Assembly (NCBI GenBank): GCA_035461905.1
Contig: DATHUV010000034.1
Coordinates: forward strand, 9,267-73,266
Direction: 5' to 3'
DNA: 64,000 nucleotides
Origin: SZUA-442 sp035461905
GTDB taxonomy: Bacteria > Actinomycetota > Acidimicrobiia > Spongiisociales > UBA5794
A program made the translations under genes and the position numbers. The notes under the pieces are model-generated. The model saw only the letters and a list, made by a program, of their open reading frames with translations, made no database searches and had not been told where the DNA came from. Positions 1 through 6,530 of the stretch are shown here, one piece after another; the first letter of the stretch is position 1; the number at the start of each line of letters is the position of its first letter.

Positions 1-1
1 C

Positions 2-574
2 TACTCCGTCGCCCAGGAGCTCTCCGAGCGCCAGGGACACTACCGGCCGGACCAGTACTCGAACCCGGCGAATCCCGAGGCCCACGTCCGCTCGACAGGT
101 CCTGAGATCTGGGAGCAGACGGACGGGCGCATCGACGTCTACGTGGCCGGCGTCGGCACAGGGGGCACGATCTCGGGCACCGCGAGGTACCTGAAGGAAC
201 GGAACCCCGACCTCGTCGTCGTCGGCGTGGACCCCGAGGGCTCCATCTACACGGCCGACTCCGATGACGATGTCACCACGTACCTCATCGAGGGTGTGGG
301 TGAGGACTTCTGGCCGTCGACCTACGATCCGTCGCTCACGGACCGGTACGAGATGGTCAACGATGCCGAAGCGTTTGCGATGACCAGGCGCCTCGCGGTC
401 GAGGAGGGACTCCTCGTCGGCGGTTCGTGCGGTATGGCGGCCGTTGGTGCCCTGCGGGTCGCTGAGGAGGACCACAGCAAGCTCGTCGTGGTCATCCTTC
501 CCGACTCGGGCCGCAGCTACCTGTCGAAGATCTTCAACGACCAGTGGATGACCGACAACGGCTTCGAGGTCTGA
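2..574 (+). CDS. cbs: Cystathionine beta-synthase, C-terminal part (5' end outside window)
   Basis: PLP-dependent enzyme that condenses homocysteine with serine to cystathionine, the first step of transsulfuration. The frame is open from base 2, so the start lies left of the window; 190 residues are visible. Visible family motifs are the phosphate-binding GTGGT loop (residues 52-56 of the visible part), VDPEGSI, EGVGEDF and the C-terminal PDSGRSYLSKIFNDQWM, which fit CBS better than CysK. The protein ends right after the catalytic fold, so the C-terminal Bateman (CBS-pair) domains of human and mycobacterial CBS are absent. metB follows 133 bp downstream and a palindromic element starts 2 nt after the stop. 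A cysteine synthase is the alternative. Confidence 0.85.
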   Translation, partial: YSVAQELSERQGHYRPDQYSNPANPEAHVRSTGPEIWEQTDGRIDVYVAGVGTGGTISGTARYLKERNPDLVVVGVDPEGSIYTADSDDDVTTYLIEGVGEDFWPSTYDPSLTDRYEMVNDAEAFAMTRRLAVEEGLLVGGSCGMAAVGALRVAEEDHSKLVVVILPDSGRSYLSKIFNDQWMTDNGFEV

Positions 575-575
575 T

Positions 576-636
576 CCCCCGTTCTTGCGTAACTGGGTTC
601 CGCCCTGAGTGAAACCCAGTTACGCAAGAACGGGGG
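576..636. repeat. Palindromic 3'-end element, copy R1
   Basis: Long inverted repeat with arms beginning CCCCCGTTCTTGCGTAAC and a short unpaired centre. It begins 2 nt after the cbs stop and ends about 70 bp before metB. It is one of seven copies in the window (R1-R7). It folds into a stem of about 24 bp but has no run of T after it. It may act as a transcription terminator or 3'-end stabiliser. Confidence 0.85.
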
Positions 637-707
637 AGGGGGATACGGTGGGGGCTTCGCCGACGGCTACGGTTCGGGCGTAGCAGCCCACTCTGGAGGA
701 CCACGAC

Positions 708-1862
708 ATGGACAGCGAGGATCGGTTCGAGACCCTGGCGATCCACGCGGGGCAGGACCCTGACCCTGCGACGGGTGCCGCCGTCGTGCCGATCTACGCC
801 ACCTCGACCTACGTGCAGGAAGCGCCGGGTGTCCACAAGGGATACGAGTACTCCCGCACGGACAACCCGACGCGGACTGCCCTCCAGACCCAGATCGCAG
901 CCCTCGAGGGCGTCGGGGCCGACGACGATGGCGGGTGCGTCGCAACCGCTTCCGGCCTCGCGGCGACCGCCCTCATCGGCTACATGCTCGAACCTGGTGA
1001 CCACATCCTGCTGCCGAACGACGCGTACGGGGGGACCTTCCGGCTGATCGCCAGGGTGTTGTCGGGCCACGGCATCGAGTGGTCGGCGGTCGACATGACG
1101 GACCTCGATGCACTGGCGGCGGCGATCCGGCCGGCAACGAAGCTCGTCTGGGTGGAGACCCCGACCAATCCGCTCCTGAGGATCGTCGATATCGCAGGGG
1201 TCGTCGATGCCGCATCGGATGTCGGGGCGATGGTGGCCGTCGACAACACGTTCGCAACGCCGTTCCTCCAGCGACCCCTCGACCTCGGAGCGGACATCGT
1301 GATCCACTCGTCGACGAAGTACCTCGGAGGGCACTCCGACACCGTCGGCGGGGCGATCATCACCAACGACTCCGATCTCCACGAGAGGCTCCGATTCCTC
1401 CAGAACGCCGCAGGTCCCGTGCCTGGCCCGTTCGACTGCTACCTCGTGCTCAGGGGGATCAAGACGCTCGCTGTGCGCATGGAGCGCCACACGTCGAACG
1501 CCACGGTGATCGCGAACTTCCTCGCAGACGACCCGCGTGTGGAGTCCGTCTGGTACCCGGGCCTCATCGACGACCCCGGGCACGCGGTGGCCTCTCGCCA
1601 GATGGACGGGTACGGAGGCATGGTTTCGTTCACCCCCGTCGGAGGTGTCGAGGCGGCGAATGCGATCGTGACCCGAACGCGGCTGTTCTTCCTCGCGGAA
1701 AGCCTCGGGGGCGTCGAGTCCCTCATCGAGGTCCCCGCTGCGATGACCCACCTTTCGGTCGAGGGCACAGATCTCGAGGTGCCCAAGCACCTGATCCGCC
1801 TCAGCGTCGGCATCGAGCATGTCGATGATCTGCTGTCCGACCTCGATCGGGCCCTCGGGTGA
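708..1862 (+). CDS. metB: Cystathionine gamma-synthase/gamma-lyase
   Basis: Cys/Met-metabolism PLP enzyme of 384 aa, the usual length for the family. It either makes cystathionine from O-succinyl- or O-acetylhomoserine (MetB) or cleaves cystathionine to cysteine (lyase). Motifs seen are YSRTDNPTR near residue 48, the ASGLAA segment, VWVETPTNP, DNTFATP and the PLP lysine in HSSTKYLGGHSD. A strong GGAGG lies 10-11 nt before the ATG. Pairing with cbs directly upstream favours the cystathionine lyase role in reverse transsulfuration, but sequence alone does not separate synthase from lyase. Confidence 0.88.
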   Translation: MDSEDRFETLAIHAGQDPDPATGAAVVPIYATSTYVQEAPGVHKGYEYSRTDNPTRTALQTQIAALEGVGADDDGGCVATASGLAATALIGYMLEPGDHILLPNDAYGGTFRLIARVLSGHGIEWSAVDMTDLDALAAAIRPATKLVWVETPTNPLLRIVDIAGVVDAASDVGAMVAVDNTFATPFLQRPLDLGADIVIHSSTKYLGGHSDTVGGAIITNDSDLHERLRFLQNAAGPVPGPFDCYLVLRGIKTLAVRMERHTSNATVIANFLADDPRVESVWYPGLIDDPGHAVASRQMDGYGGMVSFTPVGGVEAANAIVTRTRLFFLAESLGGVESLIEVPAAMTHLSVEGTDLEVPKHLIRLSVGIEHVDDLLSDLDRALG

Positions 1863-1870
1863 GCGTCGGG

Positions 1871-1876
1871 TACGAT
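1871..1876 (+). promoter_or_regulatory. Leaderless-type -10 box (TACGAT) before rsgA
   Basis: TACGAT ends 6 nt before an ATG at 1883. Spacing matches the leaderless promoters seen elsewhere in the window. The ATG opens only a 7-codon ORF that overlaps the rsgA start. Confidence 0.5.
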
Positions 1877-1882
1877 TGCTCG

Positions 1883-1906
1883 ATGGAACACGGACGCGGC
1901 GGTTGA
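1883..1906 (+). CDS. Possible 7-codon leader ORF coupled to rsgA
   Basis: ATG at 1883 sits 6 nt after a TACGAT -10 box, so it could be the first codon of a leaderless mRNA. The frame encodes MEHGRGG and stops at TGA 1904-1906. This TGA overlaps the TTG (1903-1905) of the rsgA frame as TTGA, the same stop/start overlap style used between operon genes here. It could deliver ribosomes to the poor rsgA TTG start. It may also be chance, or the result of a frameshift at the rsgA 5' end. Confidence 0.3.
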   Translation: MEHGRGG

Positions 1907-2925
1907 TCGACCCGAAGCTTTACGAACTCGGCTGGAACGAGGAGTGGGAGACGAAGCGCCTCGCCGCAAGGGCCATCGGCGACCCCGCCCGTGTGGTCCG
2001 CCATGACGCCGTCAGGGTGCTGGTCGCAACCCCCTATCAGGTCGGACAGGTCACGTTCCCCAAACGCATGTCGCTCGCGGTGGGCGATTGGGTCCTCGTG
2101 GCCAACGAAACGGTCACGCACCGGCTCGAGCGAAGCAACGTCCTCGAGCGGGACAACGCCGAGTACGGCACGCAGACGATCGCCGCGAACATCGACCTCG
2201 TCTTCGTGCTCTTCGGGGCCGACAGGCCCCTCAGGCAGCGCAAGGTGATGCGTTTCGTCGCCTTTGCGGGTGACATCGGTGCGACCCCTGTGGTGTTGAT
2301 CACCAAAGCGGATCTCGTCGATGACGTCGATGCGCTGAAGGACTCGATCGCGCCCTGGATCCCCGGCGTCGAGGTCATGACGACCTCCATCGAGACGGGG
2401 ATGGGCCTTCCCGAGGTCGTAGCCGAGCTCGCGGGGCGGACGGGGACCTTCATCGGGGAATCCGGCGCCGGCAAGTCGTCCCTCGTGAACGCCCTGATGG
2501 ACGAGGAGGTCGCCTGGGTGGGTGACGTGCGAGAGCGCGACTCGAAGGGCAGGCACACCACGACCCACCGGGAGCTCCATCGGCTCCCCGGGGGTGGCCT
2601 GATCATCGACAACCCCGGCGTGCGGGCACTCGGCCTCGCCGCGGAGGGTGAGGGGATTGAGGCTGCGTTCTCTGATCTCGAGGAGCTCGCGCTCGAGTGT
2701 CGATTCCGGGACTGCGCCCACAGGAGCGAACCGGGATGCGCAGTGCGCGAGGCGATCGAAGGAGGAGTCCTGACCGAGGAGCGGTGGTCCGCGTACCTCC
2801 ACTTCGTGAACGAGCAGGACCAGGCAGCACACCGTGCCGGAGCGCGGGATCGAAGGGCGGCGACCCGTCGGGAGGCTGCGTCGCTGCAACGAGGCCGCGA
2901 CGCCAGCGACGTGCTCGACGAGTGA
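1903..2925 (+). CDS. rsgA: Ribosome small-subunit-dependent GTPase A
   Basis: Circularly permuted GTPase involved in late 30S ribosome assembly. An N-terminal OB-fold is followed by the permuted G domain with G4 ITKAD, the P-loop GESGAGKSS and G3 DNPG. The C-terminal zinc-binding region has the Cys/His pattern CRFRDCAHRSEPGC. The frame is open from 1819, but family N-termini (about LYELGWNEE) fit a start near the TTG at 1903, giving 340 aa; no clear Shine-Dalgarno sequence precedes it. It ends 7 nt from the convergent cbiO stop. Identity is sure, the start is not. Confidence 0.88.
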   Translation: MIDPKLYELGWNEEWETKRLAARAIGDPARVVRHDAVRVLVATPYQVGQVTFPKRMSLAVGDWVLVANETVTHRLERSNVLERDNAEYGTQTIAANIDLVFVLFGADRPLRQRKVMRFVAFAGDIGATPVVLITKADLVDDVDALKDSIAPWIPGVEVMTTSIETGMGLPEVVAELAGRTGTFIGESGAGKSSLVNALMDEEVAWVGDVRERDSKGRHTTTHRELHRLPGGGLIIDNPGVRALGLAAEGEGIEAAFSDLEELALECRFRDCAHRSEPGCAVREAIEGGVLTEERWSAYLHFVNEQDQAAHRAGARDRRAATRREAASLQRGRDASDVLDE

Positions 2926-2944
2926 CGGTGCCCTAGATCGTCAC
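2922..2944. terminator. Short hairpin spanning the convergent rsgA/cbiO stops
   Basis: Arms GTGACG (2922-2927) and CGTCAC (2939-2944). The rsgA TGA lies in the left arm and the cbiO TAG in the loop. This is a weak six-base-pair stem that could mark a shared 3' end. Confidence 0.3.
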
Positions 2945-3664
2945 GCCGAACGGGAGTGCGAGGCGATGGGCCGAGAGCAGTTCGGTGTCACCGAGGATGG
3001 TGCGTGTCGGCCCGTCGGCCACGATTGCTCCCCTGTCGATGATCACGCTTCGCTCACACACCTCGAGGGCGTAGAGCAGGTCGTGCGTCACGATCAGCTG
3101 GGTGACGTCGAGTCCTGCAAGCACACGCGTGAGCTCGGCACGCGCCGCAGGGTCGAGGTTGGCGGTCGGTTCGTCGAGAACGACGATGTCGGGTTCCATC
3201 GCGAGGACGCCAGCGATCGCCGCGCGGCGCTTCTGACCGAATGAGAGGTGGTTGGGCGATCGATCGGCGAGGTCGGCCACCTCGACGGCCTCGAGCGCGC
3301 TGCGGACCCGTTCGGCGACCTCTTCGTCATCCAGGCCCAGATTTCGCGGACCGAACGCGACGTCTGCCGCGACGGTCGGCATGAAGAGCTGATCGTCGGG
3401 GTCCTGGAAGACGATGCCGACCCGACGCCGTGCCTCCATGACCGAATCCCTGGCGATCACGATCCCCGACACGCTCACCGACCCCCTCTGGGGCATGTGG
3501 ATCCCGTTGAGGTGCAGGACGAGGGTCGTCTTGCCCGCTCCGTTGGGCCCGAGCAGGGCGACCCGCTCACCGCGGTGGATGTGGAGGTCCACGTGGTCGA
3601 GCGCAGGAGTCCCGTCCGGGTACCGGAATGACAGATCCTCGACGGAGATGACGGGGACGCTCAT
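2933..3664 (-). CDS. cbiO: Nickel/cobalt ECF transporter ATPase
   Basis: ABC ATPase of an energy-coupling-factor importer, 243 aa. Walker A GPNGAGKTT is near residue 41, the Q-loop is VFQDPDDQLF, the signature is LSFGQKRR (ECF-type, in place of LSGGQ), and Walker B is IVVLDEPTANLD followed by the switch histidine in VTHD. The ATG at 3664 overlaps the cbiQ stop as ATGA. It is the last gene of cbiMNQO and powers uptake through CbiQ. The metal, Ni2+ or Co2+, cannot be decided from the ATPase. Confidence 0.93.
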   Translation of the reverse strand: MSVPVISVEDLSFRYPDGTPALDHVDLHIHRGERVALLGPNGAGKTTLVLHLNGIHMPQRGSVSVSGIVIARDSVMEARRRVGIVFQDPDDQLFMPTVAADVAFGPRNLGLDDEEVAERVRSALEAVEVADLADRSPNHLSFGQKRRAAIAGVLAMEPDIVVLDEPTANLDPAARAELTRVLAGLDVTQLIVTHDLLYALEVCERSVIIDRGAIVADGPTRTILGDTELLSAHRLALPFGVTI

Positions 3665-4425
3665 CGAAGCACCCATGCAAGGCCGCAGACAAGCCAGGCA
3701 GCGGCGATGAGTGAGGCAGAGACGATCCACTGCCCCCGCGGCGTCGCAGGCTGGAGCGAGGCGGGCATCGTGCCGGTGTAGCCACGCGACGCCATGGAGA
3801 GGTAGACGCGTTCGCCTCGTTCGAGCGTCCTGATGAACATCACTCCCACCGTGCGAGCGTACGGGCCCACCTGCATGAACCAGCGAGGGTCGTGTCCTCG
3901 AGACGCCATCGCGACCCGCATGCGCGACCAGTCCCCGGTGATGACGTCGACGTAGCGAACCATGAAACCCGCGATCGCGGTCACGATCGAGGGCACCCGG
4001 AGGCCGTCGAACCCTGCGAGCATCTCGGTGACCTCCGTCGTCGCCCCGAGGATCACCGCGATAGCGAGGCCCAGCGTTGCTTTCGCGACGATGTTCCAGG
4101 CGTCCCACAGTCCTGCGGTCGACAGGTCGAAGCCGAGTACCTCGGTGGTCGGACCGGATCCGAAGATGGGGAGCAGCGCGGCGAGGATGAGGAACGGGAT
4201 CTCGATCGTCATCCGCCTGGCGGCGAATGCGGGCGTAAGGCCCGCGATCGCAGCGACCGCCACGATCACCGCCGTGTAGACGCCGAATGCCCAGATCGCC
4301 TCCCGGGGCGTCGACACGATCGCAAGCAGCGCGCCGAAGGCGGTCGCGATCTTGATCTGTGGTGCGGCGCGGTGCACCGGGGAGTGCCCGTGCAGGTACA
4401 GCGCGTGGACGTGACTACTCGACAT
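3661..4425 (-). CDS. cbiQ: ECF transporter transmembrane protein CbiQ
   Basis: T-component of the Ni/Co ECF transporter, 254 aa, with several hydrophobic segments and the N-terminal family pattern HSPVHRAAPQIK. It couples the ATPase to the CbiM/CbiN substrate-capture unit through cytoplasmic Ala-Arg-Gly-type motifs, visible here as AMASRGHD and SMASRGYTG. It starts 24 nt after the cbiN stop and overlaps cbiO by 4 nt, so the genes are probably translated together. Confidence 0.9.
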   Translation of the reverse strand: MSSSHVHALYLHGHSPVHRAAPQIKIATAFGALLAIVSTPREAIWAFGVYTAVIVAVAAIAGLTPAFAARRMTIEIPFLILAALLPIFGSGPTTEVLGFDLSTAGLWDAWNIVAKATLGLAIAVILGATTEVTEMLAGFDGLRVPSIVTAIAGFMVRYVDVITGDWSRMRVAMASRGHDPRWFMQVGPYARTVGVMFIRTLERGERVYLSMASRGYTGTMPASLQPATPRGQWIVSASLIAAAWLVCGLAWVLR

Positions 4426-4449
4426 GGCGATCCGACGCCCCGTCGTCGA

Positions 4450-4764
4450 TCAGCGTTTCGATGCAGGCTCCGGCGTCCTGCTCCGTGCGAGCCAGAACAG
4501 CCCGATCGCGAGCACCGCCGTCACCGCGACACCGACGAAACCCGCGATCGCCGTCGCCGTCGAGGCATCCTGATCGAGGTTCTCCCCATAGTCCGCGAGG
4601 GGAGCGTCCCCGAAGGTGTGGTCCTCGGCGGTGTCGACGAATCCCTCCTCCTCTGCCACGAACTCCAGCCCGTCCGGGTTCGAAGAGGCGAACTGGCTCA
4701 GCACGATTCCCGTCAACGCGATCACGACGACGGCGACGATGACAAGCATCGTGTTCCTGTTCAT
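4450..4764 (-). CDS. cbiN: PDGLE-domain CbiN-like subunit of the Ni/Co transporter
   Basis: Protein of 104 aa with one N-terminal and one C-terminal transmembrane helix around an extracytoplasmic loop. The loop starts with the diagnostic NPDGLE motif near residue 29. PDGLE/CbiN proteins pair with CbiM and activate metal loading. Its ATG overlaps the cbiM stop as ATGA, giving the canonical order M-N-Q-O. In some genomes this domain is fused to CbiM; here it is a separate polypeptide. Confidence 0.85.
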   Translation of the reverse strand: MNRNTMLVIVAVVVIALTGIVLSQFASSNPDGLEFVAEEEGFVDTAEDHTFGDAPLADYGENLDQDASTATAIAGFVGVAVTAVLAIGLFWLARSRTPEPASKR

Positions 4765-5438
4765 ACGAATGCCTCCGTGCGCTCCCCGATGTAGTCCGGC
4801 GCCCCGTAGACGAGGTCGGGCCGTGCCTGGACGACCGCCAGGATCACGAAGAAGGTGATCACGCCCTCACCGATCCCGATGAACACGTGGGTCGTGACCA
4901 TGGCCCACAAGACGGAGGCGAGCGATACCGACTCGGCCGCCCCACCGATCGCGAACTCCACGGCGAATGCAAGGGCAGCCATTGGCACCGATAGGAACGC
5001 GGCGACCCCGGCGGACGCGGCAACTGCCCTGTGGCTCTTCGAGGTGAACCGCAGGATCGCCCGGTAGACGTAGTAACCCCCGACGGACGCGACCAGGCCC
5101 ATGTTGATGATGTTCAGTCCGAGTGCCGACAGGCCCCCGTCGGCGAACAGGAATGCCTGGACGATGAGGACGATGGCGAGGACGACGTACCCCGCCGCAG
5201 GCCCCACGAGGACCGCTGCCAGGACACCACCGATGAGGTGCCCGCTCATCCCGGGAAGTACGGGAAAGTTCACCATCTGGGCGGCAAAGACGAACGCTGC
5301 CGTGAGGGCGGCGAGGGGGACCAACCGCTCCGTGAGATAGCTGCGGAGCTGGCGAAGGGCGTACGCGAACCCGCCAGCGGCACCGACACCCGCAGCGGCG
5401 GACATGCCCGCATTGATGAACCCGTCGGGTATGTGCAT
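4761..5438 (-). CDS. cbiM: Nickel/cobalt ECF transporter substrate-capture protein CbiM
   Basis: Integral membrane S-component of 225 aa that binds the divalent metal. It starts with the conserved MHIPDGFIN, whose free N-terminus and His2 are metal ligands in the NikM/CbiM family, so the start at 5438 is firm. CAGGAGGATCG lies directly before the ATG. Just upstream is a -10 box and a perfect inverted repeat resembling a Nur box, suggesting metal-dependent repression. I looked for a cobalamin riboswitch in 5439-5684 and saw no convincing one, which slightly favours nickel over cobalt. Confidence 0.92.
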   Translation of the reverse strand: MHIPDGFINAGMSAAAGVGAAGGFAYALRQLRSYLTERLVPLAALTAAFVFAAQMVNFPVLPGMSGHLIGGVLAAVLVGPAAGYVVLAIVLIVQAFLFADGGLSALGLNIINMGLVASVGGYYVYRAILRFTSKSHRAVAASAGVAAFLSVPMAALAFAVEFAIGGAAESVSLASVLWAMVTTHVFIGIGEGVITFFVILAVVQARPDLVYGAPDYIGERTEAFV

Positions 5439-5447
5439 CGATCCTCC

Positions 5448-5468
5448 TGTTGCGAAGCAGTCGCAACA
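5448..5468. promoter_or_regulatory. Nur-like metalloregulator operator upstream of cbiM
   Basis: Perfect inverted repeat with arms TGTTGCGA and TCGCAACA around 5 bp. The core TTGCGA-N5-TCGCAA resembles the TTGCAA-N5-TTGCAA box described for the nickel-dependent Fur homologue Nur. It lies between the cbiM -10 box and its ribosome-binding site, over the expected transcription start, where bound repressor would block transcription. Confidence 0.6.
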
Positions 5469-5474
5469 AGGATA
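5469..5474 (-). promoter_or_regulatory. -10 box (TATCCT) of cbiMNQO
   Basis: TATCCT on the minus strand, immediately upstream of the Nur-like repeat. The expected start would give a short leader that contains the Shine-Dalgarno sequence of cbiM. No clear -35 hexamer was seen. Confidence 0.5.
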
Positions 5475-5684
5475 GCACGGCGATGCATCAGGGTCCTCGG
5501 TCTCCCATGCCAGCCGGTAGACCTCGATGCTTCCCGACGGTCCGCGCTCTTCCCCTCTCGGGAAGCTACCCAGCCATCCGAGCATGACCCCACCTGCGAA
5601 ATGCCCTCAGTCCCAGAGGTCGATCTGCGGCAGCCCGGCAGGAGTGATCCGGAACCGTTCAGGGGAGGGCCCATGAACCGGTCG

Positions 5685-6530
5685 TCACCTGATTCTGTAC
5701 CCCAAGTTCCTCGCAGACTGGCGGAGTTCTTCTGCGTCGTACAACGAGAGCGCGATACGGACGTCGTCCTCGATCGACTCCACACCCGATCCGTGGGCAT
5801 CAAAGGAGTACACGACGCACCCACCCTCGAATACGTAGTACCAGTTACCGACGTACTTCGCGTCGGTCTCCGCCGCTTCGATCGTCTCGATTGCCGTGTC
5901 GAGATCGCTGACCTCGATCTCGCCGTCCCTCCCCTGGACGAGGAGCGTGAGCGTTCCTTCTTCCGCATCCCGCACACTGATCACGATCACGTGGGCACCC
6001 GCTGCGAGGGCCTTCTCGATTCGGGCAGCCGTTGAGTCGGCGGAGGTTGACGTCGACGCGATGACCTCTCGCCCCCTGATCTGGGTCTCCTCGAGCTCGA
6101 GGACGACCTCGATGGTCCGATCCATCGTCGCTCGGTTCGTCGTCTCGGGTATCACGACGATGTCGACCTCGATCAGCGACTCGACGTCCTCCCACAGCTC
6201 GATGTCCAGATCCGGGATCACCACGCGCTCGGCGTCGCCCAGATCGCAGCTCAAGACGTTGTCGACACGGAGGAAGCCGAACCCCATACGATCGGAATCA
6301 AGGGTGTAGGACGACCGGCCGGACTCCGCAACCAGGTCCTGGAAGCTCCACCCTGCCTTCAGACCCTCAACGCACGAGATGTATCGCGCTCCAGGGACGG
6401 ACTGCACGGCAAGCACGAGGGTGGCATTGGCACTGGTCCTGTCACATTCCGGAAGCGCCCTTCCGAGCTCCGACGAGCATGCGGACACGAGGAGGCCGAT
6501 CCCGACGAGAAGCAGGAAAACGCGCCTCAT
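5685..6530 (-). CDS. Putative lipoprotein of unknown function
   Basis: Protein of 281 aa, starting with an Arg-Arg signal peptide and a lipobox (LLVSAC, Cys18), so probably attached to the outer face of the membrane. Two cysteine pairs in the first third could form disulfides. The remainder is acidic, soluble-looking and repeats short beta-rich segments such as VIPDLDIEL, VIVISVRD and TLLVQGRDG. I do not recognise a known domain. Its ATG overlaps the stop of the PAP2/kinase fusion (ATGA), so the two are co-translated and may work on the same envelope process. Confidence 0.75.
   Translation of the reverse strand: MRRVFLLLVGIGLLVSACSSELGRALPECDRTSANATLVLAVQSVPGARYISCVEGLKAGWSFQDLVAESGRSSYTLDSDRMGFGFLRVDNVLSCDLGDAERVVIPDLDIELWEDVESLIEVDIVVIPETTNRATMDRTIEVVLELEETQIRGREVIASTSTSADSTAARIEKALAAGAHVIVISVRDAEEGTLTLLVQGRDGEIEVSDLDTAIETIEAAETDAKYVGNWYYVFEGGCVVYSFDAHGSGVESIEDDVRIALSLYDAEELRQSARNLGYRIR

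Noticed and set aside
534..1820. Long open frame on the minus strand (428 codons) opposite metB
   Set aside because: Arg/His-rich translation with no family motif, fully overlapped by metB; an artefact of high GC.
5439..5684. Cobalamin or Ni/Co riboswitch upstream of cbiM
   Set aside because: No conserved B12-box or core pattern found on the minus strand; the Nur-like repeat explains regulation better.
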